Of a DNA stretch of 64,000 nt, positions 31,201-39,317 are shown one piece after another. Location of the stretch: positions 90,085 through 154,084 of the forward strand of contig NZ_JAHNZT010000019.1 in assembly GCF_019039035.1 (NCBI RefSeq), in the 5' to 3' direction. The notes beneath the pieces were generated by a model. The model saw only the letters and a program-made list of their open reading frames with translations, made no database searches and had not been told where the DNA came from. The stretch comes from Citreicoccus inhibens (GTDB taxonomy: Bacteria > Myxococcota > Myxococcia > Myxococcales > Myxococcaceae). Both the position numbers and the translations under genes were made by a program. Every line of letters begins with the position of its first letter. The stretch's first letter is position 1.

Positions 31201-31467
31201 GCGCGCGAAGCCGGGCTCGCGCACGAAGTCGCCATACGGCGTGGCGCCGAGGCTCGGCCCCAGCGTGGCCACCACCGTCCGCGCCGTCAGGGCCGAGCAC
31301 GGCCGGCGATTCAGCTCCCGCGCCCCACCCAACGCCTGCACGAACGCATCCCAGGTGAGCTGGTGCGTCCCCACGCGGACGCCCCGGCCCGGGCGTTCGG
31401 CGCGCAGCGCGGCCTGACGCCGGCCAGCGTCGGGGAACACATGAAGCGTGCGGCCAGGGGCGGACAT
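28228..31467 (-). CDS. addB: AddB-like subunit with PD-(D/E)XK nuclease and iron-sulfur cysteines
   Basis: A 1079-residue partner of AddA. The N-terminal helicase-like part lacks a P-loop (HVFPDAGRRQAALRAE instead of GxGKT), so this motor is probably dead, as in RecC. The C-terminal nuclease is complete: Asp937 in FEGKIDRLD, then Asp950-Tyr-Lys952 in VIDYKSG, followed by the QLPLYLYA motif. Iron-sulfur ligands are Cys790 (FGNCSFQGF) and Cys1057, 1060 and 1066 (C-xx-C-x5-C). The ATG at 31467 (MSAPGRTLHVF) is preferred; the 54 extra in-frame codons upstream look non-coding. It is the first gene of the addB-addA-purA cluster. Confidence 0.87.
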   Translation of the reverse strand: MSAPGRTLHVFPDAGRRQAALRAERPGRGVRVGTHQLTWDAFVQALGGARELNRRPCSALTARTVVATLGPSLGATPYGDFVREPGFARAALDALLDLKAGRLSPRELQDAAEALPPERRPRVRVLARLFFLYEQRLAVLGLADREDVVRGAREALDRGAWPAAWEDVSTVVLHGVYDVRPSGLELLLGLAAACEARRVALRVETPVGGSPVADAALAALFRAFESRGESMPHVDLFKADVTFEGRPFTDLGRQLFSPRAPRDVLKGAEPAPRLWSAATARDEARLLARDVRRLVADGIAPGDIAVAYRELGPEAGWLAEALGELGVPVRLPWGERLALAGPVRLALGLPQLVEDRFPAERVAEYVSSRYAPTLSRGGPEAPASLFALAAVRDDRLGAVRGRGAYDVRLEGLARRLLALSGARRKEDSVRVHAVQLLRERCLLLFQQCRRIPEEGSAEDLLNAWWLAVERLGLLDSEGPLAPREEGELGARSVDARARDEAARRGLRHSVDELRRSLRSVGGGPKLRRRTFGRWLTDSLADLHLPARGPTTGAVEVLDAREVPGRTFRHLFLAGLTEGRFPGREPASPLLADAERIALNQHLGRDVFRLTGGEFEDRAAWRLAEDRLLFASALSAASDGLSLSYAVEAAGGQEQVPSAFLEEVRRLTGLKWAPRSQPPIAPLDEVLTATELRRCVALEAVAWPKLRVTEPDPAGPLLRHRFESEGWYRSARELAHMEAARLRFFGDRDAAPGEFTGGVQAPELGAKLRETFHFGLERPLSASALARFGNCSFQGFLTYGLKVTEPDAPGEEFDARGRGTFWHRVVEEVFKALKQQDLLGKPPEEIPDAVLDAALASAVTHFEKFHHVGHPELWKLARERARAMARRILTDDRRGLPFETLSPEGFELEFGPSADDERWSKVLLPIADDAIVFEGKIDRLDVRGAEVGVIDYKSGRLDKRTLKENLLRSDFQLPLYLYAARESGHARARDAAWFSLRTGASIHLTEVLPAEELEDLLSKDPAVRERVKGSGGLNLPNAVEGLVNTLRAGEFPARPNDCGACGFRAVCRITERRVTEEGSG

Positions 31468-31592
31468 GCGGGGGGCGGAGTGTAGAACGGGGGCGCGGCG
31501 GGGTTGCATGCTCGATTCGACGACCGCTCGCCACTGTGCTCTGTCGGCGGCCCGCCCACCCTCCCCCCGTGGAGGGAGGCGGCCACGAGATT

Positions 31593-31605
31593 CCAGGATT
31601 CCTGG
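31593..31605. promoter_or_regulatory. Palindrome upstream of the PAP2 gene
   Basis: CCAGGA T TCCTGG is a perfect 6+6 palindrome with one central base, 26 bp before the ATG at 31632. It sits in the divergent gap between addB and the phosphatase gene. It is an operator-like site, but no known regulator is assigned. Confidence 0.3.
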
Positions 31606-31631
31606 GCAGCTCCCCGGCCTGGACGCCAACC

Positions 31632-32537
31632 ATGCCTATGCTCGCGACCGTGCGGCCCGCCCCTCGCTCTCTTGCCCTCGTAGCCCTGCTGCTTCTGCTG
31701 CCCGGAGCCCCCGTCCGCGCCGAGTCCGGTGAGGCCCCCACGCCGCCCTACGCCCTGCGCTTCGACTGGACGCGGGATGGCTTGCTCACGGGCATCCCCG
31801 CCGTGCTCTGGATTACGAGCGAGACGCTGTTCAAGGACGACCTGGCCCCCGCCCACTGTCGCTGGTGCGACCGGGCCTCGGACGGCCGTGACACCCTCAA
31901 CCGCTTGGACCGCTGGGGACGCGGACTCGCCGGCGACACGCCGGACGCGCGGCGGCGCGCGGACACGTGGAGCAACGCCGTGGGCTTCGCGGGCGTGCCG
32001 CTCGCGATGTTCGGCCTGAAGTACGCGGTGGGAGCCAGCGGGCCGGACTCCGGCGCGCGCTTCGCGCAGGACGCGACCATCATGCTGGAGAGCGCGATGC
32101 TCGGCTCCGTGTTCAACCAAGCGGTGAAGTTCGCCGCGGGACGCGAGCGGCCCTTCGTGCACGTCCTGCCCGACGCGGACAAGCGCCTCACCGCGCACCC
32201 CAACGACAACAACCTGTCTTTCTACAGCGGACACACACAGCTCGCGTTCTCGCTGGTGGTCTCCGCTGGCACGGTGGCCGCGCTGCGCGGCGACGCACAT
32301 CAAGCCTGGCTGTGGGGCATTGGCCTGCCCCTGGCCACGTCCGTGGGATTGCTCCGGATGGCCGCGGACAAGCACTACCTCACCGATGTCGTCACGGGCG
32401 CGGTTCTCGGCTCGGCGTTCGGCGCCGCGGTGCCCCTGCTGTTGCATGGCCGGACGGACGACACGACGCCTTCCACCCCCCCACGGCTGAGCCTGTCCGT
32501 CGGCCCGCGCGATGTGGGCCTGTCCGGGAGCTTCTGA
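31632..32537 (+). CDS. Exported PAP2-family phosphatase
   Basis: A 301-residue exported protein with an N-terminal signal (LALVALLLLLPGAPVRA). The three PAP2 phosphatase motifs are present in order: KFAAGRERP (K-x6-RP), YSGHTQLAF (SGH) and RMAADKHYLTD (R-x5-H-xxx-D). Several hydrophobic helices in the C-terminal half suggest an integral membrane lipid phosphatase. A likely substrate is phosphatidic acid or undecaprenyl pyrophosphate, but this cannot be decided from sequence. I chose the ATG at 31632; an ATG two codons downstream is an equal alternative. Cys-containing AHCRWCDRA near residue 75 is unusual. Confidence 0.87.
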   Translation: MPMLATVRPAPRSLALVALLLLLPGAPVRAESGEAPTPPYALRFDWTRDGLLTGIPAVLWITSETLFKDDLAPAHCRWCDRASDGRDTLNRLDRWGRGLAGDTPDARRRADTWSNAVGFAGVPLAMFGLKYAVGASGPDSGARFAQDATIMLESAMLGSVFNQAVKFAAGRERPFVHVLPDADKRLTAHPNDNNLSFYSGHTQLAFSLVVSAGTVAALRGDAHQAWLWGIGLPLATSVGLLRMAADKHYLTDVVTGAVLGSAFGAAVPLLLHGRTDDTTPSTPPRLSLSVGPRDVGLSGSF

Positions 32538-32595
32538 TGCCCACCGGGTGATACAGACCCCGCCCGTGGCCGGCGGCGCTCCCCGTCGACGCGAT

Positions 32596-32661
32596 GGTAT
32601 GCATACCGGAATTCCCCGGGTAGAGCGCGGACCCGTTGAACCAATTCCCCTCCGGAATTCC
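32596..32661 (+). promoter_or_regulatory. Operator-like palindromes upstream of the amylase gene
   Basis: A perfect 12-bp palindrome GGTATGCATACC (32596-32607) overlaps the first of two copies of CCGGAATTCC (32606-32615 and 32652-32661), 46 bp apart and ending 25 bp before the ATG. The paired sites suggest binding by a dimeric or looped regulator. No specific protein can be named. Confidence 0.4.
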
Positions 32662-32686
32662 AGCCTGCCGCGTCAGGAGCCACATC

Positions 32687-35095
32687 ATGCCGTCTTCCTC
32701 CCGTCGTCATCGCCGGAGCCCCTGGCTCGCGCGCTGGCCCGCGCTCATGGTCTCGGGGCTCGCCTCCGCGTGGATGTCTTGCGCCCCCACCGAGCCGCCC
32801 CAGCCCGAGCCCTCCACTCCGGAACGCACCTCGCAGGAGCTGGTCACCTGGACACTGGGCGCTCGCTACAACGCGGACCAGACCAAGATTGACTTTCGCG
32901 TGTACTCGCTGAACGCCACGGACATCGAGCTGTGGCTCTACGCCGCGCCGCAGGGGGCCGCCGAGGTCGTGAAGTATTCCATGACGCCCAACGCCACCAC
33001 CCATGTGTGGAGTCTGAGCGTCGACGTCAGCGCCGTGAAGGCGGCGGGAATCACCGGCACCGTCTACTACGGCTTCCGCGCCTGGGGGCCCAACTGGCCG
33101 CACGTCGCGGGTTGGTCCAAGACGAACCGCACCGCGGGCTTCGTCTCGGATGTGGACAGCAATGGCAACCGCTTCAATCCCAACAAGCTGCTGTGGGACC
33201 CCTATGCGCTGGAGCTGAGCCACGACCCGGTGAATCCGCTCAACGCGGACGCGACGGTGTTCGCCTCCGGCCCGACGCACCGCTACAAGGACAGCGGCAC
33301 CGTGGCGCCCAAGGGCATCGTGCTGTTGCCAGACACCACGTCCATCGGCACCAGGCCCACGCGCGCGTTCAAGGACGACGTCATCTATGAAGTCCACCTG
33401 CGCGGCCTGACGAAGCAGGACACGGCCTCCGGCCTGGATGCCAATTGCCTGGGCACGTACAAGACCGCGGGCCAGAAAGCGCTGGCGCTGTCTCAACTGG
33501 GCGTCACCGCGGTGGAATTCCTGCCGCTCCAGGAGACGGACAACGACAACAACGACACGGCCCCGACCACCACGGCGGGAGACAACTACTGGGGCTACAT
33601 GACCCTGAACTACTTCGCGCCGGACCGCCGCTACGCGTGTGACAAGAGCGCGGGCGGCCCCACGCGAGAGTTCAAGGCCATGGTGAGCGCGTTCCACGCC
33701 GTGGGCATCAAGGTGCTGGTGGACGTTGTCTACAACCACACTGGCGAGGGCGGCGCGTGGACGAGCGGGGATTCGAGCACGTTCAACCTGATGTCGTTCC
33801 GCGGCCTGGACAACCCCACGTATTACAGCCTCACCACGGACAAGCAGTTGAGCTGGGACAACACCGGCGTGGGCGGCAATTACAACACGTTCAACACGGT
33901 GGCGCAGGACGTCATCATCCACTCGCTCGCGTACTGGAAGGACACGCTCGGCGTGGATGGCTTCCGGTTCGACCTCGCCTCGGTGCTGGGCAACACCTGT
34001 GAGCACGGCTGCTTCAACTACAACCGGGACAACTCGGGCACGGCGCTCAATCACATCATCACCGCGCTCGCGCCTCGACCGGACACGGGCGGCGCCGGCA
34101 CGGACTTCATCGCCGAGCCCTGGGCCATCGGCGGCAATTCCTATCAAGTGGGCAACTTCCCCGTGGGCTGGAAGGAGTGGAATGGCATGTTCCGCGATGC
34201 CTTCCGCGAGGACCAGAACCAGCTCGGCGTGGTCTCCGTGACGACGGGCACGCTGGCCTCCCGCTTCACGGGCTCGTCGGACCTGTTCGGGGATGACGGC
34301 CGCAAGCCGCTGAACTCGGTGAACTTCATGGTGGCCCACGACGGCTTCACCTTGAAGGACCTCTATTCCTGCAACAGCAAGAACAACTCCCAGCCATGGC
34401 CCTACGGCCCCTCCGACGGAGGCGAGGACACCAACCACAGCTGGGACCAGGGCGGCACCGCGTCCCTCCAGCGCCAGGCGGCGCGCAATGGCCTGGCGTT
34501 CCTGATGCTCAGCGCGGGCGTGCCCATGCTGACCGGCGGTGACGAGTTCCTCCGCTCGGTCAACTGCAATAACAACGCATACAACCTGGACTCGTCCGGC
34601 AACTGGCTGAACTACACCTGGAACACCGACCAGACCAACTTCCGCCTCTACACCAAGAACCTCATCGCGTTCCGCAACGCGCACCCCTCGCTGCGCCCGG
34701 CGGGCTTCTACAGCGCCACGGACGGCAACCCCACCGTCAACGTGATGGAGCAGCACCGTTGGTTCAAGCCGGACGGCACCGTCCCCAACTCCACCTACTT
34801 CGACGACCCGTCGAACCACGCGATCGCCTTCCGCGTCGACGCCACCGAGTTCACCGGCGAGACGGTGAAGGCCATCTACGTGGCCTACAACGGCTGGTCC
34901 GGCAACGTGACGTTCACCCTGCCCTGGCCCGGCACCGGCAACAGCTGGTACCGCGTCACCGACACCTGCCCGTGGAACGAGGGCGCCAACCAGGTCCATC
35001 TCACGCCCACCAGCACAGACAAGATTGGCGGCGAGAACACGACGTATGACGTGTGCGGCCGAGGCCTCATCGTCCTCGTGGCCCAGGCTTCATGA
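32687..35095 (+). CDS. Secreted GH13 isoamylase-type glycogen/starch debranching enzyme
   Basis: An 802-residue exported glycosidase that probably hydrolyses alpha-1,6 branch points of glycogen or starch. The ATG at 32687 has AGGAG just upstream and gives a signal ending MSCAPTEP, a possible but non-canonical lipobox. An N-terminal CBM48/E-set beta domain spans about 60-210. The GH13 barrel shows DVVYNHTGEG, the nucleophile Asp429 in GFRFDLAS, the acid Glu477 in FIAEPWAIGG and His551-Asp552 in VAHDGFT. This matches Pseudomonas-type isoamylase more than glycosidic GlgX because it is exported and has short GEGG and EHGC inserts. An uncharacterised Kelch lipoprotein follows after 276 bp. Confidence 0.9.
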   Translation: MPSSSRRHRRSPWLARWPALMVSGLASAWMSCAPTEPPQPEPSTPERTSQELVTWTLGARYNADQTKIDFRVYSLNATDIELWLYAAPQGAAEVVKYSMTPNATTHVWSLSVDVSAVKAAGITGTVYYGFRAWGPNWPHVAGWSKTNRTAGFVSDVDSNGNRFNPNKLLWDPYALELSHDPVNPLNADATVFASGPTHRYKDSGTVAPKGIVLLPDTTSIGTRPTRAFKDDVIYEVHLRGLTKQDTASGLDANCLGTYKTAGQKALALSQLGVTAVEFLPLQETDNDNNDTAPTTTAGDNYWGYMTLNYFAPDRRYACDKSAGGPTREFKAMVSAFHAVGIKVLVDVVYNHTGEGGAWTSGDSSTFNLMSFRGLDNPTYYSLTTDKQLSWDNTGVGGNYNTFNTVAQDVIIHSLAYWKDTLGVDGFRFDLASVLGNTCEHGCFNYNRDNSGTALNHIITALAPRPDTGGAGTDFIAEPWAIGGNSYQVGNFPVGWKEWNGMFRDAFREDQNQLGVVSVTTGTLASRFTGSSDLFGDDGRKPLNSVNFMVAHDGFTLKDLYSCNSKNNSQPWPYGPSDGGEDTNHSWDQGGTASLQRQAARNGLAFLMLSAGVPMLTGGDEFLRSVNCNNNAYNLDSSGNWLNYTWNTDQTNFRLYTKNLIAFRNAHPSLRPAGFYSATDGNPTVNVMEQHRWFKPDGTVPNSTYFDDPSNHAIAFRVDATEFTGETVKAIYVAYNGWSGNVTFTLPWPGTGNSWYRVTDTCPWNEGANQVHLTPTSTDKIGGENTTYDVCGRGLIVLVAQAS

Positions 35096-35371
35096 TGTGA
35101 CGTCCCTCTCGGGGCCCGGGTTCTCACGCCCCAGGGCCCTGGGAGCCCACCGCGCCTCGGCTCACTCGGGCTCGTTGATTTCCCGTGGGTATCAGGTGAC
35201 ACACCACGCGAAACATCTAGACATCCGTCAACACCTCTCTTGACGTTGATGTCTTGAGTCGACACCCTGCCCTCGACTCAAGCCTTCCCCGGACTGCAAG
35301 AATACCAAGTCAAGACCGACCCTCCCTCGGAGGGCCGGAGAGGCGAGAGCCATGCCCCCACAAGGAGCCCC
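35096..35371. other. 276-bp gap between the amylase and Kelch genes with inverted repeats
   Basis: A 14-bp palindrome CCCAGGGCCCTGGG lies at 35130-35143. Further on, CTTGAGTCGA (35253-35262) and TCGACTCAAG (35273-35282) are a perfect 10-bp inverted repeat around CACCCTGCCC. The second ends 89 bases before the Kelch ATG. The gap is less GC-rich than average between 35180 and 35310. No small gene is convincing here. Confidence 0.5.
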
Positions 35372-38275
35372 ATGAACCCAACGCGTCTGCTTGGACTCAC
35401 GTGTCTCACCGCGTCGCTGCTGTCGGGATGCTCGAATGAAACGCCAGCGGCAGGCTCGCCGTCGGCTCGCGATACAAAGACAGACATGCCGGCCCGGGTC
35501 GCCCGAGCACTCGACGACATCCCGGTCATCGACCCGGCCGCGCTCGCGGACGGATACACCGGCGAGGCCTACAGCGCCGGCGTGTCCGCCACCGGAGGTC
35601 AGGCGCCCTACACCTGGGCCGTGGTGGCTGGCGCGCTGCCCTCGGGCGTGACGTTGGATGCGAGCACGGGCGCGCTGTCCGGCACGCCCTCGGCCACGGG
35701 CACCGCCACCTTCACGGTGTCCGTGACGGACGCGGCCAGCGCGGAGTCCACCCAGGCGTTCTCCCTCGCGGTCTACGCTCCGCCGAGCCTCGACACGACG
35801 ACGCTCACGAGGGCCACCGAGGGCGTCACGTACCGCCGCGCGCCGGGCACCGCGGAGGCCCTCGCCGCCTCCGCGGGCAAGGCGCCGCTGCACCTGAGCG
35901 CCACGGGACTGCCCGCGGGCCTCGCGCTGGACGGGGACACGGGCGAGCTGTCCGGCATCCCCACCCCGGGCGCGGCGGGCGTGCACGCGGTGGACGTGGA
36001 CGTGGTGGACGCCAATGGGCACGCGGCCCATGGCTCACTGTCGCTGGAGGTCGTGGCGCCCCAGCCTCAGGCCTCGATGGGCACGCTGGGCGTCGAGCCC
36101 GAGGGCAGCCCCATCACGGACGCGCTGACCGTGTTCGTCCTGGGCGAGAACAACCAGCCACGCGCGAACGTGGGAGTGCGCGTGCGCAAGAATGGCGCGG
36201 AGTACACGCCCGCGCGGGAGGCGCTGACCGATGCGCAGGGCCGCGTGTACTTCACGGGCCTGGGCCTGGACGGCGCGATGGACACGGTGGACATCACCGC
36301 CAACGGCAGCAACCTCTTCAACGTCACGATGGCGCAGGTGAACGCGTCGCGCGTGACGCTGGTCGCCGCCAACTATCCCCTGCCGCTGCGGCGCGCCTCG
36401 TCCGCCGCCACCTGGGACACGACGGCCGCGCGCTTCATCCACATGGGCGGACGCAACAACACCCCGGGCATGCCGAACGGCTGTCTCAACGACACCGTGG
36501 CGTTGGGGACTCCGGCGACGCCCGCGTGGGAGGAGTGGACGCCACCGGGCATGACGGGCACGGCCGCCCCTGCCGCGCGCGTGGCCTCGGCGTTCCAGTT
36601 CAAGGGCAGTGGGGTCAGCGTCCTCTTCGGCGGTGAGAGCTGCACGGGCACGAAGCTCTCGGACACGTGGCAGTTCTCGTCCGCCACGCGTACGTGGCAG
36701 CAGAGTGGCGCGCCCGGTCCCAGCGCGCGCTCCGGTGCGGCCATCGCGCCCTCCCCGGTCGCGGGCGGCATCCTGCTGTTCGGCGGAACCACGGCCACGG
36801 GCGCGCAGAACACGCTCACCGTCAACAACGAGCTTTGGACCTTCGTGGCCGGCTGGGGCAAGTTGACACCCACCGGAACGCTGCCCACCGCCCGCGCGTT
36901 CGCCGCCGCCGCCGTCGACACGAGCACCAACCTGATGTGGATGTGCGGCGGAGCCAGCGGCACGCCGTTCGGTGGCGCGGACCAGACGACGTGCTCCACC
37001 TACAACCGCACCACCAACGCGTGGGCCGGCGCGCCCGCCATGCCCCTGGGACGCCGCGGGCACGGCATGGCCTACCGCCCCGGGGACGGCCTGTATGTCT
37101 TTGGCGGGACCGCCAGCGGCACCGCGCGCAATGACCTCCTCCGCTTCCGCATGGGCACCTGGAGCACCGTCACGGCGCAGGGCGCGGTAGGCAGTCCTCC
37201 CGCGGGTGGAAGGAACCTCGCGTACGACCCGGGCACCGGCAACCTCGTGCTCGTCACCCCGGCCGGGGAGGTGTGGACGTTCGATGGCGCGGCGTGGGCA
37301 CAGCGCTCCTCCGCCACCGCGGGGACGGTCACCCTGTCCGGCACGCTGTCGGGCGGCGCGGCGACGGGCAGCGCCGCAGTCTGGGTCGTCGGAACCAATG
37401 GGTTCTCGCTCACGACCAACTTCGTGTCCATGCCGGGCGGCACCGCCACGTACTCCCTCGCGGGGCTTCCCACGGGCGTGCCGCTGTCCGTGTACGCGTA
37501 CCACCTGTCCGGCGGCGGCCTGTACTCGCACAAGGACATGGGCAGCGTGGGTCCGCTGAGCGGCGACACCCCGCTCGACATCGCGTTCGAGCCGGGCCCG
37601 CTCACGACGACCACCTCGACGGGAGACGCGGCCTTCCCGCTCGACTGGAGTGGCACGTCCAACGGCCTCATCACCCGCGCGGTGCGCACACAGCCGGGCT
37701 TCCCGGTCCAGCCCATTGGGGAGGCCCAATCGCAGGCGGGCACCGCGACGGCCTTCAGCACGCAGTACATCGCGCCGCTCGCCCCCGCCGCCGAGGCCCT
37801 TCAGGCCGAGGCCGACAACACCAGCCCGGCGTTGTGCGAGACGCTCAGCGCCTGGAACTACGCGCCCACCGCGGGCAGCGTGGGCGTGCTCGCCCTGCCG
37901 GACGGCGTGCGCGGCCTGTCGCCCGGCGTCAGCGAGTGTGACACCGCCCCGGCGCCCACGGCGCTCGAGGGCAGCTACCAATACACCGCGCCCGCGGGCA
38001 CCGAGCTCGTCTCCGTGCTGCGCGGCGCGCGCGGCATGACGTGGGATTGGAAGTACGTGGGCCCGTCGCGGGCCGGGGTGCGCACCTTCGCCTTCCCGCT
38101 GCCGAGCACGCTCGCGCCCAGCCGTCCGTCTCCGAGCGGACAAGCCACGGCATACGAAGTCACCGCCTACGTCTTCGCGCCGGGCTCGGGCTTCCAGTAT
38201 CCGCGGTTCGAGTCGGCCACGCTGCGTCCGTCCGGCACAGCGCGGGCTCGCGCACGCGGCTTCGTGCGGCAGTAG
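35372..38275 (+). CDS. Kelch-repeat lipoprotein with N-terminal Ig-like (putative Ig) domains
   Basis: A 967-residue lipoprotein (lipobox LLSGC, Cys20). Two putative-Ig (He_PIG-type) domains at about 55-130 and 140-230 show the motif LPSGVTLDASTGALSGTPS and LPAGLALDGDTGELSGIP. A bacterial Ig-like domain follows at about 235-330. Kelch repeats occupy about 345-660, with blades containing LLFGGT and VFGGTASG. A C-terminal beta-rich domain (about 660-967) is unassigned. It is probably a cell-surface adhesion or carbohydrate-associated protein. It may be regulated with the preceding amylase, but the gap contains an inverted repeat at 35253-35282. Confidence 0.85.
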   Translation: MNPTRLLGLTCLTASLLSGCSNETPAAGSPSARDTKTDMPARVARALDDIPVIDPAALADGYTGEAYSAGVSATGGQAPYTWAVVAGALPSGVTLDASTGALSGTPSATGTATFTVSVTDAASAESTQAFSLAVYAPPSLDTTTLTRATEGVTYRRAPGTAEALAASAGKAPLHLSATGLPAGLALDGDTGELSGIPTPGAAGVHAVDVDVVDANGHAAHGSLSLEVVAPQPQASMGTLGVEPEGSPITDALTVFVLGENNQPRANVGVRVRKNGAEYTPAREALTDAQGRVYFTGLGLDGAMDTVDITANGSNLFNVTMAQVNASRVTLVAANYPLPLRRASSAATWDTTAARFIHMGGRNNTPGMPNGCLNDTVALGTPATPAWEEWTPPGMTGTAAPAARVASAFQFKGSGVSVLFGGESCTGTKLSDTWQFSSATRTWQQSGAPGPSARSGAAIAPSPVAGGILLFGGTTATGAQNTLTVNNELWTFVAGWGKLTPTGTLPTARAFAAAAVDTSTNLMWMCGGASGTPFGGADQTTCSTYNRTTNAWAGAPAMPLGRRGHGMAYRPGDGLYVFGGTASGTARNDLLRFRMGTWSTVTAQGAVGSPPAGGRNLAYDPGTGNLVLVTPAGEVWTFDGAAWAQRSSATAGTVTLSGTLSGGAATGSAAVWVVGTNGFSLTTNFVSMPGGTATYSLAGLPTGVPLSVYAYHLSGGGLYSHKDMGSVGPLSGDTPLDIAFEPGPLTTTTSTGDAAFPLDWSGTSNGLITRAVRTQPGFPVQPIGEAQSQAGTATAFSTQYIAPLAPAAEALQAEADNTSPALCETLSAWNYAPTAGSVGVLALPDGVRGLSPGVSECDTAPAPTALEGSYQYTAPAGTELVSVLRGARGMTWDWKYVGPSRAGVRTFAFPLPSTLAPSRPSPSGQATAYEVTAYVFAPGSGFQYPRFESATLRPSGTARARARGFVRQ

Positions 38276-38306
38276 CGCAAGGCCCAGGCGGCGGCGTGCC
38301 CGGGGC

Positions 38307-39215
38307 TCACAGCCCGAGCGGCGCGCCGTCGCCCTCCGCGCGCAGGGGCGGCAACATGGCCATGTCCCAGCGGCGCGGCGGCTCCCACGTCACCGCGCCC
38401 GAGGTCCCCCAGCCCGCGCGCACCACCTCGCGTCCCTCGAACTCCATCCAGAAGAGCGACTCGTCCGGGCGCGAGGCCTGGTCCAGGCACGCCACGCGCG
38501 TTGCCCCGGAGCGCCCATGGCCCTCCAACGTCATCGCGAAGGCCTTGTGCGAATGGCCGCACAGCAACCACCGCGGCTCCAGGGTGTCCACCACCCGCCG
38601 CGTCACCGGATTGCCAATCCAATACGAAGGCAGCGGCCGGGGCGGATCCGGGTTCTCGTCTCGCGCCCGCTGCACGATGCCGCGCGGCCACTCGTGGACG
38701 AGCAGCACATCCACATCGCGGGCCAGGAGCAGCCGCTCCACCTCGCCCTCGCGGAAGTAGCCAGCCTGCTTCGCGGTATCCAGGGACAAGGGGCGCTTGA
38801 GCGGTTGGGAATAGAAGCGCGGCGCGTGAATGCCAGACAGGTACGCCACCCGCAGGCCCCGGAGTTCGCGCATGCCGGAGCGCCCCAGGTACTGCACCCC
38901 AGGAGCCAGCTCACCGCCGCCCTGCACGTCGTGCAGCGCCTCGAAGTCCTCGTTGTTGCCGCCAATGAAATACAGCGGTCGCTTCACCCGACGCACGCCG
39001 TCCGCGTACTCGGCGAACTCCGCGGGCATGGCGCGCTTGGCGGCCTTGCGTCGGTGGTCATCCGCGCGGCGGAACGCCTCCACGTCTCCCACCGCGAGCA
39101 CCAGGTCCACGTCCCTGCCCCGCGCCTGTGACAGCGCGTCCAACCACGCCTCCACCCGATGGAAGCGGCCATGGATGTCGCCCAGCGCGGCGACCAGGAG
39201 AGAGTCCTGCGGCAT
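38307..39215 (-). CDS. Metallophosphoesterase similar to lariat-debranching (Dbr1/CWF19L1) proteins
   Basis: A 302-residue cytosolic calcineurin-like phosphoesterase. Metal ligands are Asp13 and His15 (LGDIHG), Asp44 (VGDVEAF), Asn87 (GGNNED), the HEWPRG histidine, and GHSH near the end. Two stretches are unusual for bacterial phosphoesterases but familiar from eukaryotic Dbr1/CWF19L1 N-domains: GGNNEDFEAL followed by ELAPGVQYLGRSG, and DVLLVHEWPRGI. The canonical GNHE His is Asn here, as in CWF19L1-like 'GANN' proteins. The ATG at 39215 is used; a GTG seven codons upstream is possible. The substrate is unknown; it could be a 2'-5' or cyclic nucleotide phosphodiester. Confidence 0.82.
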   Translation of the reverse strand: MPQDSLLVAALGDIHGRFHRVEAWLDALSQARGRDVDLVLAVGDVEAFRRADDHRRKAAKRAMPAEFAEYADGVRRVKRPLYFIGGNNEDFEALHDVQGGGELAPGVQYLGRSGMRELRGLRVAYLSGIHAPRFYSQPLKRPLSLDTAKQAGYFREGEVERLLLARDVDVLLVHEWPRGIVQRARDENPDPPRPLPSYWIGNPVTRRVVDTLEPRWLLCGHSHKAFAMTLEGHGRSGATRVACLDQASRPDESLFWMEFEGREVVRAGWGTSGAVTWEPPRRWDMAMLPPLRAEGDGAPLGL

Positions 39216-39317
39216 CTTGGCGCGAAGGGTGCGCACAACGGACCCACCCTGTCGAGCAGCCTTTGCACCCGGGAGCCACTGGCGGACAGAACTCCGTCCG
39301 CCAGGGTTCCCCAGGGT

